NCBI RefSeq assembly: GCF_003258605.2
Contig: NZ_CP031264.1
Location: 2,294,001-2,358,000, forward strand
From: Peterkaempfera bronchialis
GTDB lineage: Bacteria; Actinomycetota; Actinomycetes; Streptomycetales; Streptomycetaceae
Direction: 5' to 3'
DNA length: 64,000 bases
Shown: positions 8,081-17,519 of the stretch, one piece after another
Numbering within the stretch: the stretch's first letter is position 1
Layout: every line of letters begins with the position of its first letter
Notes under the pieces: generated by a model
Databases searched by the model: none
The model's input: only the letters and a program-made list of their open reading frames with translations
What the model was told of the DNA's origin: nothing
Made by a program: the position numbers and the translations under genes

Positions 8081-8689
8081 CTAGCCCAGCAGCTGCTTGA
8101 CGATCGGGACCAGGGCGCGGAACGCCTTGCCCCGGTGGCTGATGGCGTTCTTCTCCGCCGGGGTGAGTTCGGCGCAGGTACGGGTCTCGCCGTGCGGCTG
8201 GAGGATCGGGTCGTAGCCGAAGCCGCCGGTGCCGGCCGGGGCGGTGCGGAGGGTGCCGTCAAGGGTCCCCTCGACCACCTGCTCGGTCCCGTCGGGGAGG
8301 GCGAGGGCGGCGGCGCAGGCGAAGTGGGCGCCGCGGTGGGGGGCGTCGATGTCGCCGAGCTGGGCGAGCAGCAGGTCCAGGTTGGCCTGGTCGTCGCCGT
8401 GCCTGCCGGACCAGCGGGCGGAGAAGATGCCGGGGGCGCCGCCGAGGACGTCCACGCAGAGGCCGGAGTCGTCGGCGACGGCGGGCAGACCGGTGGCCTG
8501 GGCCAGCGCATGGGCTTTGAGCAGGGCGTTCTCGGCGAAGGTCACACCGGTCTCGGGCACGTCGGGGATGTGCGGGTAGGCGTCGGCGCCGACCAGTTCG
8601 ACGTCGAGTCCGGCCTCGGTGAGGATGGCGAGGAGCTCGGCGACCTTGTGCCGGTTGCGGGTGGCGAGGACGAGGCGCTGGGTGGTCAT
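8081..8689 (-). CDS. rdgB: XTP/dITP pyrophosphatase (RdgB/HAM1)
   Basis: The 202-residue enzyme hydrolyses non-canonical purine triphosphates (dITP, XTP) to monophosphates and so keeps deaminated purines out of nucleic acids. Diagnostic motifs are LVLATRNRHKVAEL at the N-terminus, TFAENALLKA, VADDSGLCVD, GAPGIFSARWSG and the end GGFGYDPIL plus SHRGKAF. Length is typical. It lies downstream of rph and a small lipoprotein gene on the same strand; rph-rdgB linkage is widespread in actinobacteria and suggests one operon. Confidence 0.95.
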   Translation of the reverse strand: MTTQRLVLATRNRHKVAELLAILTEAGLDVELVGADAYPHIPDVPETGVTFAENALLKAHALAQATGLPAVADDSGLCVDVLGGAPGIFSARWSGRHGDDQANLDLLLAQLGDIDAPHRGAHFACAAALALPDGTEQVVEGTLDGTLRTAPAGTGGFGYDPILQPHGETRTCAELTPAEKNAISHRGKAFRALVPIVKQLLG

Positions 8690-8741
8690 GGCAACCGATT
8701 ATCCCGGCTCGCACCGGACCGGTTCGTACGGCCCCCGGTGG

Positions 8742-9116
8742 TCACCCGGTGCAGACGGTGCTGAGCCGACCGGCCGCGCTGACCAGCGGGGCGAGGTCGG
8801 GGGTGGACCCGGCGTCGGCGGACCGCCGGAGGGCGTCGGCCTGGTCGCGCAGGTCCTGGACGGCCTTGCCCACGTCGGCGTTGCCGGTCTGCTTGCCGAG
8901 CCGGTCGAGATCCCGGCCGAGGGTGCCGAGGGCGGTGTCGACGGCCCCGGGGTCGTCGTCGGCGTGGAGCGCGGCGCTCTGCACCTTCTGGACGTCGCTG
9001 GTGATCTGAACGGCGAGCTTGCCGCAGTCCCATGCCTTCTCTGCGGCCGAGCAGCCGAGCGAGAGCGGGAGGGAGGCGAGCAGGGCGGCTGCGGCCAGGG
9101 CGGCGGTGCGGCGCAT
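8742..9116 (-). CDS. Small putative lipoprotein
   Basis: 124 residues. The N-terminus MRRTAALAAAALLASLPLSLGCSAAEK is a lipoprotein signal peptide with a lipobox-like LGC, so the mature protein should be anchored to the outer face of the membrane. The mature part is largely helical and has two further cysteines (WDCGKL and the C-terminal TVC) that could form a disulfide. Start ATG 9116 has GGAG eight bases upstream; the longer frame to 9215 lacks a signal sequence. It lies between rph and rdgB. I know of no assigned function. Confidence 0.75.
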   Translation of the reverse strand: MRRTAALAAAALLASLPLSLGCSAAEKAWDCGKLAVQITSDVQKVQSAALHADDDPGAVDTALGTLGRDLDRLGKQTGNADVGKAVQDLRDQADALRRSADAGSTPDLAPLVSAAGRLSTVCTG

Positions 9117-9236
9117 CGGACGGTCTCCATACGGGGCTCGGTGGCGCTGTCGGGTCGTCCTTGCGGGTGACGCTGCCACGGTGCCCGCCGGTTCCGGGTG
9201 GGAGTCGGCGGGCACCTGTGCCGAGTCGGAGAGCCG

Positions 9237-9962
<726 letters not shown>

Positions 9963-10012
9963 AGCGGACGAGCCTAGTCGAGGGGGCCCGTCCTGGGTCA
10001 CACGGTCACCGG

Positions 10013-10246
10013 TCACATCATGTCTTCGATCTCGGCGGCGAGGGGATCGGCGTCGGTGCCGACCACGACCTGGATGGCGTTGCCCATCTTGACCACGCCA
10101 TGGGCTCCGGCGGCCTTCAGCGCGGCCTCGTCGACCAGGGAGGCGTTGTTGACCTCGGCCCGCAGGCGGGTGATGCAGCCTTCGACCTCTTCGATGTTCT
10201 CGATGCCGCCGAGACCGGCGACGATCTTCTCAGCCTTGGTGGCCAT
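10013..10246 (-). CDS. nagF: PTS N-acetylglucosamine EIIB protein
   Basis: 77-residue stand-alone EIIB domain. The phosphorylated cysteine is Cys24 in [11 protein letters not shown], followed by the conserved [17 protein letters not shown]. It passes phosphate from EIIA (crr) to sugar bound by the EIIC permease, encoded divergently. In Streptomyces the GlcNAc PTS uses separate EIIB (NagF) and EIIC (NagE) proteins. AGGAG lies just before the ATG. A dre-type operator sits 45-60 bases upstream, predicting DasR repression relieved by glucosamine-6-phosphate. Confidence 0.9.
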   Translation of the reverse strand: MATKAEKIVAGLGGIENIEEVEGCITRLRAEVNNASLVDEAALKAAGAHGVVKMGNAIQVVVGTDADPLAAEIEDMM

Positions 10247-10290
10247 CTGCTTCTCCTGCGTGTGCGGGCGCCCGGTGGAGGGCCTCTCCG

Positions 10291-10306
10291 GCTGGTCTAC
10301 ACCAGT
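10291..10306. promoter_or_regulatory. DasR operator (dre) of nagF
   Basis: GCTGGTCTACACCAGT matches the palindromic dre consensus ACTGGTCTAGACCAGT at 14 of 16 positions. It lies 45 bases upstream of the nagF start. DasR control of GlcNAc PTS genes is established in Streptomyces. Confidence 0.85.
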
Positions 10307-10443
10307 TCGGGGCGGGAGCCAAACGTGAGCGGATCGACGTCATTTATGCAGCAGGGTATCGATTTGGCAGCGCTTCCGGCCTGCGTGTTTACCGGGGGTT
10401 CCTGGGGTGCGCGAGGCCGTGCTAGAACCGGGGCTGGACCTAC

Positions 10444-10459
10444 ATTGGTGTAGACCATT
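10444..10459. promoter_or_regulatory. DasR operator (dre) of nagE2
   Basis: ATTGGTGTAGACCATT is a second dre-like palindrome, 20 bases before the EIIC start codon. The divergent pair of sites gives each PTS gene its own operator. Confidence 0.82.
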
Positions 10460-10478
10460 TACCCGTGAGGAAGCGCCC

Positions 10479-11633
10479 ATGTTCCAGGGGTTGCAGAAGA
10501 TCGGCCGCAGTCTCCAACTGCCCATCGCGGTACTGCCCGCCGCGGGCATCCTGCTCCGGCTCGGCAAGGACGACGTCTTCGGCGTCCAGGGCCTGCACTG
10601 GGTCAAGGTCGCCGACGTCTTCGAGACCGCAGGCGGGGCGATCTTCGACAATCTGCCGCTGCTCTTCTGCGTGGGCATCGCCATCGGGTTCGCCAGGAAG
10701 GCCGACGGCTCCACCGCGCTGGCCTCGCTGGTCGGCTACCTGGTCTACCACAACGTCCTCACGGTTTTCCCCGACGGCCAGGGCAAGCCGCAGGACCCAG
10801 GGGTGCTGGGCGGCATCGTGGTGGGGCTGCTGAGCGCGGTGCTCTGGCAGCGCTACCACCGCAGGAAGCTGGTGGAGTGGCTGGGGTTCTTCAACGGCCG
10901 CCGGCTGGTGCCGATCGTGATGGCCTTCGCCGGCACCCTGCTGGGGGTGCTCTTCGGCCTGCTGTGGGGCCCGATCGGCTCCGGGCTGGACCGCGCCAGC
11001 GGCTGGGTGATCGGCCTGGGCGCCTCCGGTGCCGGAGTCTTCGGCCTGGTCAACCGGGTGCTGCTGCCGTTCGGCATGCACCAGTTCGTCAACACCTTCT
11101 TCTGGCAGCAGGTCGGCACGTACCACGGCATCCACGGCGACCAGAACCGCTTCTTCGCGGGCGACCCGACCGCCGGGCAGTTCATGGGCGGCTTCTTCCC
11201 GATCATGATGTTCGGCCTGCCCGCCGCCGCGCTCGCCATCGCGCACTGCGCCCGCCCGGAGCGCCGCGCTGCGGTCACCGGCATGATGTTCTCGCTGGCG
11301 CTCACCTCGTTCATGACCGGCATCACCGAGCCGATCGAGTTCGCCTTCCTCTTCATCGCCCCGGTGCTGTACGGCATCCATGCCGTGCTGACCGCGCTCT
11401 CGCTGGCGGTGACCTGGCTGCTGGGCGTGCACCACGGCTTCACCTTCTCCGCCGGGGCCATCGACTATGTGCTCAACTGGCACTACGCCAGCAGACCCTG
11501 GCTGATCATCCCCATCGGGTTGGTCTTCGCCGTGGTCTACTACGTGGTCTTCCGCTTCGCGATCACCAGATTCGACCTTCCGACGCCGGGCCGGGAGCCC
11601 GAGGAGGAGGTCGAGGACACCACCCAGGCGTGA
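10479..11633 (+). CDS. nagE2: PTS N-acetylglucosamine EIIC permease
   Basis: 384-residue membrane permease of the glucose/GlcNAc PTS family. It begins MFQGLQKIGRSLQLPIAVLPAAGILLRLG, has about ten hydrophobic segments, the EIIC signature region SFMTGITEPIEFAFLFIAP and HHGFTFSAGAIDY. It imports and phosphorylates GlcNAc together with the EIIB encoded divergently and with general PTS proteins elsewhere. Start ATG 10479 has GAGGAAG upstream. Some streptomycetes carry two adjacent nagE copies; here only one is present, and the suffix in the symbol rests on synteny alone. Confidence 0.9.
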   Translation: MFQGLQKIGRSLQLPIAVLPAAGILLRLGKDDVFGVQGLHWVKVADVFETAGGAIFDNLPLLFCVGIAIGFARKADGSTALASLVGYLVYHNVLTVFPDGQGKPQDPGVLGGIVVGLLSAVLWQRYHRRKLVEWLGFFNGRRLVPIVMAFAGTLLGVLFGLLWGPIGSGLDRASGWVIGLGASGAGVFGLVNRVLLPFGMHQFVNTFFWQQVGTYHGIHGDQNRFFAGDPTAGQFMGGFFPIMMFGLPAAALAIAHCARPERRAAVTGMMFSLALTSFMTGITEPIEFAFLFIAPVLYGIHAVLTALSLAVTWLLGVHHGFTFSAGAIDYVLNWHYASRPWLIIPIGLVFAVVYYVVFRFAITRFDLPTPGREPEEEVEDTTQA

Positions 11634-11656
11634 CGCGGAGGGCGCCGCGGACCCGG

Positions 11657-12403
11657 TCAGACCCGGTAGACCGCGCCCGCCCGGGCCGCCTCCACCGGGC
11701 CGCCGAAGGCCGCGCGGGCGTCGGAGACATTCCGCTCGGTGTCGGTCCACGGCGGGATATGGGTGAGCACCAGGCGCCCGACACCGGCGTCGGCGGCGCA
11801 CTCGCCGGCCTCCCGGCCGTTGAGGTGCAGGTCGGGGATCTCCTCCTTGCCGTCCGTGAAGGACGCCTCGCAGAGGAAGAGGTCGGCGCCGCGCGCGAGA
11901 TCGGTCAACTCCGGGCAGCGGCCGGTGTCGCCGGAGTACACCAGCGAACGGCCGCCGTGGACCAGCCGGAAGCCATACGCCTCCACCGGGTGCGCGACCG
12001 GTGCGGCGGTGATCCGGAAGGGGCCTAGCTCAAAGGAGCCCGGGGTGAGGGTGCGGAAGTCGAAGACCTCCTTCATGCCCGGCTGCTCGTCCATGTCGTA
12101 GGCGCGGGCCAGCCGCTCCGCAGTGCCCTGCGGCCCGTACACCGGCAGCGGGTCGGGGCAGCCGCCGACCCGGTAGTTGCGGGCCACCCAGTAGGCGCAC
12201 ATGTCGATGCAGTGGTCGGCGTGCAGATGGCTGAGCAGCACCGCGTCCACGTCGTAGAGGCCGCAGTACTTCTGGAGGGCGCCCAGCGCTCCATTGCCGA
12301 GGTCGATCACGACACGGAAGCCGTCGGCCTCCACCAGGTAGCACGAGCAGGGGGAGTCGGGTGACGGGAAGCTCCCCGAGCACCCCACCACGGTCAGGTC
12401 CAT
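11657..12403 (-). CDS. MBL-fold metal-dependent hydrolase (RNase Z-like family)
   Basis: 248-residue metallo-beta-lactamase fold enzyme. It has MDLTVVGCSGSFPSPDSPCSCYLVE at the N-terminus, the zinc motif HLHADH (HxHxDH), APVAHPVEAYGFRL, VYSGDTGRCPELTDLARG and the late LTHIPPW histidine. This architecture matches ribonuclease Z-like hydrolases of about 250 residues, but the RNase Z exosite arm is not evident, so the substrate is open. ATG 12403 is chosen by the conserved N-terminus; the frame upstream to 12943 is spacer and cysM antisense. It converges on nagE2 with 23 bases between the stops. Confidence 0.85.
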   Translation of the reverse strand: MDLTVVGCSGSFPSPDSPCSCYLVEADGFRVVIDLGNGALGALQKYCGLYDVDAVLLSHLHADHCIDMCAYWVARNYRVGGCPDPLPVYGPQGTAERLARAYDMDEQPGMKEVFDFRTLTPGSFELGPFRITAAPVAHPVEAYGFRLVHGGRSLVYSGDTGRCPELTDLARGADLFLCEASFTDGKEEIPDLHLNGREAGECAADAGVGRLVLTHIPPWTDTERNVSDARAAFGGPVEAARAGAVYRV

Positions 12404-12722
12404 GCCGCGCCCCTCCGCACCGGCTCGTACCGGCCGGGCGGGCCGACCGGTCATGCTGCTATCGCGAGTCGAGGTCGAGAGTACGGGCGGGGCGGCACTA
12501 TGCCCCTGCCCCCGTGCCGCGTTGTGTCCGGAATCACCAGGACGAGCGGACATGGGGGGCGCGCGGGTCATCCCCTCCGCCTGCCCGGTCCTCGGCGGCT
12601 CCACTCCCGGGCGCCCGGCGGCAGCGGGTCGGCCGGGCCGCCTACGGGGTCCGGACGTGCGGCGGCCCCGGCGGCGGGTCGCCGCCGGGACCGCCGCCCG
12701 TCGCCCGGTACCCCCGTCCGCA
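12404..12722. other. Intergenic region cysM to MBL gene
   Basis: 319 bases without a credible gene. The half nearest cysM holds a strong hairpin (12659-12697); the rest should contain the promoter of the MBL gene. Nothing else was seen. Confidence 0.6.
12659..12697 (-). terminator. Terminator of the cysO-cysM operon
   Basis: 18-bp stem with one mismatch (12659-12676 with 12680-12697, loop GGT), 26 bases past the cysM stop. Confidence 0.75.
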
Positions 12723-13969
<1,247 letters not shown>

Positions 13970-14088
13970 GGCTGCGCTCCTGAGGAGTGGGTGGGCGCCG
14001 GTGGGCGCGGGCAGGAAGGGTGGGAACGGGGTCGGCCCCGGTGGCTCGCGGGGGCCCGGTCGGTGACGTGCCGGCGAGGGCCGGGTGG

Positions 14089-14199
14089 TCAGCCGCGGAC
14101 GCGGCGACAGACCCCGTCGGCGAGGCGGCACAGGTCGATGTGCAGCCGCGCCACGAGGCGGACGCCCGGGGCCTTGGTGCTCACATCGACGGAACGCAT
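14089..14199 (-). CDS. Cysteine-containing leader peptide upstream of cysO-cysM
   Basis: A 36-codon ORF beginning MRSVDVSTKAPGVRLVARL and ending VCRRVRG, with HIDLCRLADGVC in the middle. Actinobacterial putative leader peptides share this RLHxDLCRxxxxxC pattern and often precede sulfur-metabolism genes; the two cysteine codons (TGC, TGT) could sense Cys-tRNA charging. A TACGAT -10-like hexamer ends six bases before the ATG, so the transcript would start at or next to the ATG and be leaderless. Downstream spacing to cysO is 119 bases and includes GC-rich inverted repeats. The function is inferred; the peptide itself probably has none. Confidence 0.8.
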   Translation of the reverse strand: MRSVDVSTKAPGVRLVARLHIDLCRLADGVCRRVRG

Positions 14200-14205
14200 G
14201 CGGTC

Positions 14206-14211
14206 ATCGTA
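14206..14211 (-). promoter_or_regulatory. -10 element of the leader/cysO promoter
   Basis: TACGAT on the minus strand, six bases before the leader ATG at 14199. A start site about seven bases downstream of a -10 would fall on the A of the ATG. No convincing -35 was seen. Confidence 0.5.
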
Positions 14212-14349
14212 TCGATTCCCGCCCGCTCCACGGGATGCCCGTCCCAGTGGACGGATGACCGCGTCTCACATCCCGGTACGGCGGCACCACGGAGGCCTGT
14301 CGGGGGCCGCCCGTGGTGCCGCCTGGTGGTGGTGCCGCCGCCCGTGGGG

Positions 14350-14781
14350 TCAGTCCTGGTAGACCTCGACCACCTGGACGTCTTCCTCCGTGACCACGCC
14401 GTCCACGATGCGGAACGAGCGGAACTGGAAGGGCCCCTCGCCATTGCCGCACTCCGCCGTGGAGACCAGGACGTAGTGGGCGCCCGGCTCGGAGGCGAGC
14501 GAGACGTCGGTGCGCGAGGGGTGGGCCTCGGTGGCGGTGTGGGAGTGGTAGATGACCACGGGTTCCTCGTCCCGGTCGTCCATCTCCCGGTAGAGCTTCA
14601 GCAGGTCGGCGGAGTCGAACTCGTAGAAGGTGGGCGAGCGGGCCGCGTTCAGCATGGGGACGAACCGCTCGGGGCGTCCGCTCCCGGCCGGCCCGGCGAC
14701 GACCCCGCATGCCTCGTCGGGGTGGTCGGCCCGAGCATGGGCCACGATCGCGTCGTGCAGCTCTCGGGTGATGGTCAGCAT
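14350..14781 (-). CDS. mec: Mec JAMM/MPN metalloprotease
   Basis: 143-residue zinc peptidase of the JAMM family. Glu23 (HPDEACG), His79 and His81 (IYHSHTATEAHPSRTD) and Asp92 form the metal site. In M. tuberculosis Mec releases cysteine from the CysO-Cys adduct; here it may also remove the Ala-Arg tail of CysO. It lies upstream of cysO on the same strand, but 150 bases separate it from the leader peptide, which has its own promoter, so mec may be transcribed separately. Length and motif order are typical. Confidence 0.93.
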   Translation of the reverse strand: MLTITRELHDAIVAHARADHPDEACGVVAGPAGSGRPERFVPMLNAARSPTFYEFDSADLLKLYREMDDRDEEPVVIYHSHTATEAHPSRTDVSLASEPGAHYVLVSTAECGNGEGPFQFRSFRIVDGVVTEEDVQVVEVYQD

Positions 14782-14811
14782 GCGGCTCAGGATATGCGGC
14801 CGCGGTACGGC

Positions 14812-16227
14812 TCAGACCTGGCCGAGCGCCTTGGTCTGCCGACCGCTGTGGGCGGCGACCGCGTCCGGGTTGCGGCGCCTCAGCACGGCGTACCCGGCGA
14901 CCAGCAGCAGCGCCCAGCCGGGGAAGACATAGAGCGAGATCCGGGCGTCGGCGTCACAGGCGATCAGTACGGTGACCAAGCCCAGGAAGGCGAGCGCGAA
15001 CCAGCTGGTCCACGGTGCGCCGGGGGCTCTGAAGCCGGGTGCGGGCAGCCGCCCGGCGAGGTAGGCGGTCCGGTAGCGGAGCTGGCAGACCAGGATCATC
15101 GCCCAGGTCCAGATCCCGGCCACGGTGGCGACCGAGGTGATGTACAGGAACGCCTTGGCCGGGGCGGTGTAGTTGAGCAGCACGCCGACGCCCATCAGCA
15201 GCGCGGAGGCGGTGATGGCGGCGGCGGGGGTGCGGCGGCCGTTGAGCCGGGTGACGGTGGAGGGCGCCTGGCCTCTGAGGGCGAGGTCGCGCAGCATGCG
15301 GCCGGTGGAGTACATGCCGGAGTTGCAGGACGACAGGGCGGCGGTGAGCACCACGAAGTTGACGATGCCGCCTGCCGCCGGGATGCCGATCCTGCTGAAG
15401 GCGGCGACGAACGGGGAGACGCCGGGCTGGAACTCGCCCCAGGCCACCAGGGAGAGGATCACCAGCAGCGCGCCGATGTAGAAGATGCCGATCCGCAGCG
15501 GCAGGGTGTTGATGGCCCTGGGGAGGGTCTTCTCCGGGTTCTCGCTCTCCCCGGCGGTGACGCCGACCAGTTCCACGCCGAGGTAGGCGAACATCACGAT
15601 CTGGAGGGTCATCAGGGTGGAGCCGACGCCCTTGGGGAAGAGCCCGCCGTCCGCCCAGAGATGGGTGACCGAGGCGGTGTCCCCGGCCTTGCTGAAGCCC
15701 AGGGTGAGGACGCCCACGCCGATCAGGATCATGCCGATGATGGCGGTGACCTTGATCAGCGAGAACCAGAACTCGATCTCACCGAAGAGCTTCACCGAGA
15801 TCAGGTTGGCGGCGTAGAGCACCACCAGGAAGAGCAGCGCGCTGGCCCACTGGGGCACCGACGGCGCCCAGTAGTGGATGTAGACGGCGGCGGCGGTCAC
15901 CTCGGCCATGCCGGTGACGACCCACATCAGCCAGTAGGTCCAGCCGGTGACGAACCCGGCGAAGGGGCCCAGGAACTCGCGGGCGTACTCCGCGAAGCTG
16001 CCGGAGACCGGGCGGTAGGTGAGCAGTTCGCCGAGGGCGCGCATGATGCAGAAGACCACCGCGCCGGCCACCGCGTAGGAGATCACCAGGCTGGGGCCTG
16101 CCTGGTGGATCGCGGTGCCCGCGCCGAGGAAGAGCCCGGTGCCGATGGCACCGCCGATGGCGATCATCTGGATCTGCCGGCTGCCGAGCCCACGTGCGTA
16201 TCCCTCGTCGAGGTTCTTTCCTGACAT
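14812..16227 (-). CDS. Amino acid permease (APC superfamily)
   Basis: 471-residue transporter with about twelve transmembrane helices. The N-terminal RQIQMIAIGGAIGTGLFLGAG is the substrate-binding unwound helix 1 of the AAT-type amino acid permeases, followed by SGSFAEYAREFLGPFAGFVTGW and GVELVGVTAGESENPEKTLPRAIN. Similar proteins carry proline, aromatic or D-amino acids; specificity is not readable. ATG 16227 has only a distant GAAAGG upstream, so the start is somewhat uncertain. A GATACCGGTATC palindrome lies about 85 bases upstream. Confidence 0.88.
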   Translation of the reverse strand: MSGKNLDEGYARGLGSRQIQMIAIGGAIGTGLFLGAGTAIHQAGPSLVISYAVAGAVVFCIMRALGELLTYRPVSGSFAEYAREFLGPFAGFVTGWTYWLMWVVTGMAEVTAAAVYIHYWAPSVPQWASALLFLVVLYAANLISVKLFGEIEFWFSLIKVTAIIGMILIGVGVLTLGFSKAGDTASVTHLWADGGLFPKGVGSTLMTLQIVMFAYLGVELVGVTAGESENPEKTLPRAINTLPLRIGIFYIGALLVILSLVAWGEFQPGVSPFVAAFSRIGIPAAGGIVNFVVLTAALSSCNSGMYSTGRMLRDLALRGQAPSTVTRLNGRRTPAAAITASALLMGVGVLLNYTAPAKAFLYITSVATVAGIWTWAMILVCQLRYRTAYLAGRLPAPGFRAPGAPWTSWFALAFLGLVTVLIACDADARISLYVFPGWALLLVAGYAVLRRRNPDAVAAHSGRQTKALGQV

Positions 16228-16311
16228 GAGGTGATGCGACCTTTCGTCCGCAGCCCGGGGCGGGGGTTCTGGCCCCGGGTGTGATCGTGCAGTCGTACCA
16301 CCGGGTGCCCG

Positions 16312-16323
16312 GATACCGGTATC
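16312..16323. promoter_or_regulatory. Palindrome upstream of the amino acid permease
   Basis: GATACCGGTATC is a perfect 12-bp palindrome 85 bases before the permease start; ATCGATCTGATCGG adjoins it. It may be an operator. Confidence 0.35.
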
Positions 16324-16343
16324 GATCTGATCGGAATTTGAGC

Positions 16344-16374
16344 GTGCCCAGGGATGATTCATCCCTTTGGGCAC
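16344..16374 (-). terminator. Terminator of the clpS-DUF2017 operon
   Basis: Hairpin with arms GTGCCCAGGGATG and CATCCC-TT-TGGGCAC (two-base bulge, loop ATT), 43 bases past the DUF2017 stop. Confidence 0.7.
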
Positions 16375-16416
16375 CGGTTCCGGCCGCCGCGCATCCCAGG
16401 ATGCGGACAGCCCGAG

Positions 16417-17016
16417 TCAGGCGGTGACGGCCTCGATCAGCGACTCCTGCATCGCACCCAGCCAGAGGTACGCCATGACCAGCGGCTTGGCGGGGTCGTC
16501 GTCGGGCAGCCGGTACAGCCGCTCGTCCTCGCCGTCGTCGGTGACCTCCAGCCGGGCCCCCAGGGTGAGCCGCAGGTCGTTGAGGGCGCCCAGCCAGCGG
16601 CGGCACTGCTCGGCGTCCAGCCGCAGCACCCCGCCCCCGCCGCCCGCGGCGGAGAGCTCGTCCAGCGAGCGCACCACGGCGAGCGCGTCGTCGCGCTTGC
16701 GGGCCCGCAGGTCCACCTCGGTGAAGCGGCGGAACTCGGCGGAGGCGCTCCGCTGCTCGTCGTCGGGCGCCTTGCCCGGCTCGCCGTAGGCGTCGGGGAA
16801 GAGCCTGGCCAGCGCCGGGTCGTCCGGCGGGGCGGAGGGGCCCTCGGCAAAGAGCGCGGCCAGCGGATCGGCCTCGCCGCCCTCCGCCGGGCCGGCCGGT
16901 CCAGGGCCGATCAGCTCCAGCATCTGCACCGCGAAGCTGCGGAGGATGGAGGTCTCCACCTCGTCCAGCGCGATCGCCGCGCCGCCGCCGGGAGCCGTCT
17001 CGAACAGTCCTGCCAT
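16417..17016 (-). CDS. DUF2017 family protein (ClpS-linked)
   Basis: 199-residue predicted cytoplasmic, mainly helical protein. Recognisable regions are the N-terminal LDEVETSILRSFAVQMLELIG, RLFPDAYGE and the C-terminal LRLTLGARLEV...LYRLPDDDPAKPLVMAYLWLGAMQESLIEA. DUF2017 proteins are conserved in actinobacteria directly downstream of clpS, as here (50 bases), hinting at a link to N-end-rule proteolysis, but no activity is established to my knowledge. A Gly/Pro-rich insertion around residues 40-60 is less conserved in character. The start at ATG 17016 lacks an obvious ribosome site. Confidence 0.82.
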   Translation of the reverse strand: MAGLFETAPGGGAAIALDEVETSILRSFAVQMLELIGPGPAGPAEGGEADPLAALFAEGPSAPPDDPALARLFPDAYGEPGKAPDDEQRSASAEFRRFTEVDLRARKRDDALAVVRSLDELSAAGGGGGVLRLDAEQCRRWLGALNDLRLTLGARLEVTDDGEDERLYRLPDDDPAKPLVMAYLWLGAMQESLIEAVTA

Positions 17017-17066
17017 CAGGGTCTCAGGGCGCCCTTCGTATCTTCTGCTGCCGCGTCCTAGCGGTC

Positions 17067-17369
17067 TTACCGGTCCTGGCTGAGCGTGGCCCAGAGGCCG
17101 TAGCCGTGCATCGCCTGCACGTCCCGCTCCATCTCCTCGCGGGTGCCGCTGGAGACCACCGCCCGGCCCTTGTGGTGCACGTCCAGCATCAGCTTCCGCG
17201 CCTTGTCCTTGGGGTAGCCGAAGTAGGACTGGAAGACGTACACCACATAGCTCATCAGGTTGACGGGGTCGTTGTGCACGATCGTCACCCAGGGGGTGTC
17301 GGGGTTCGGGACGGCCTCGGAGGCGGACTCCGATTCGGTGCGCTCGATCTCGGCCGGCGCGACGCTCAC
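17067..17369 (-). CDS. clpS: ATP-dependent Clp protease adaptor ClpS
   Basis: 100-residue adaptor that hands N-degron proteins to ClpAP/ClpCP. It shows [27 protein letters not shown] and the helical [43 protein letters not shown]. The Asn-Asp pair and Met of the HNDPVNLM region line the amino-acid binding pocket in the family. GTG 17369 is selected with AAGGGGA upstream; the acidic Ser/Glu-rich N-terminal tail is usual in actinobacteria. It is the first gene of the clpS-DUF2017 operon and diverges from pncB. Confidence 0.94.
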   Translation of the reverse strand: MSVAPAEIERTESESASEAVPNPDTPWVTIVHNDPVNLMSYVVYVFQSYFGYPKDKARKLMLDVHHKGRAVVSSGTREEMERDVQAMHGYGLWATLSQDR

Positions 17370-17519
17370 TGGATGCGTCCCCTTCACTCCATCGCATGCC
17401 GCACCCACGTCGGGCGCGTCCCCACAGGGTCCATGCTGCCATCCGGGCGGCGGCGATGCGATCCGGCTCACCCTCGCTGGAAATCGTCAAACTGACGCTA
17501 AGGGGGTAGCATCCCTCAT

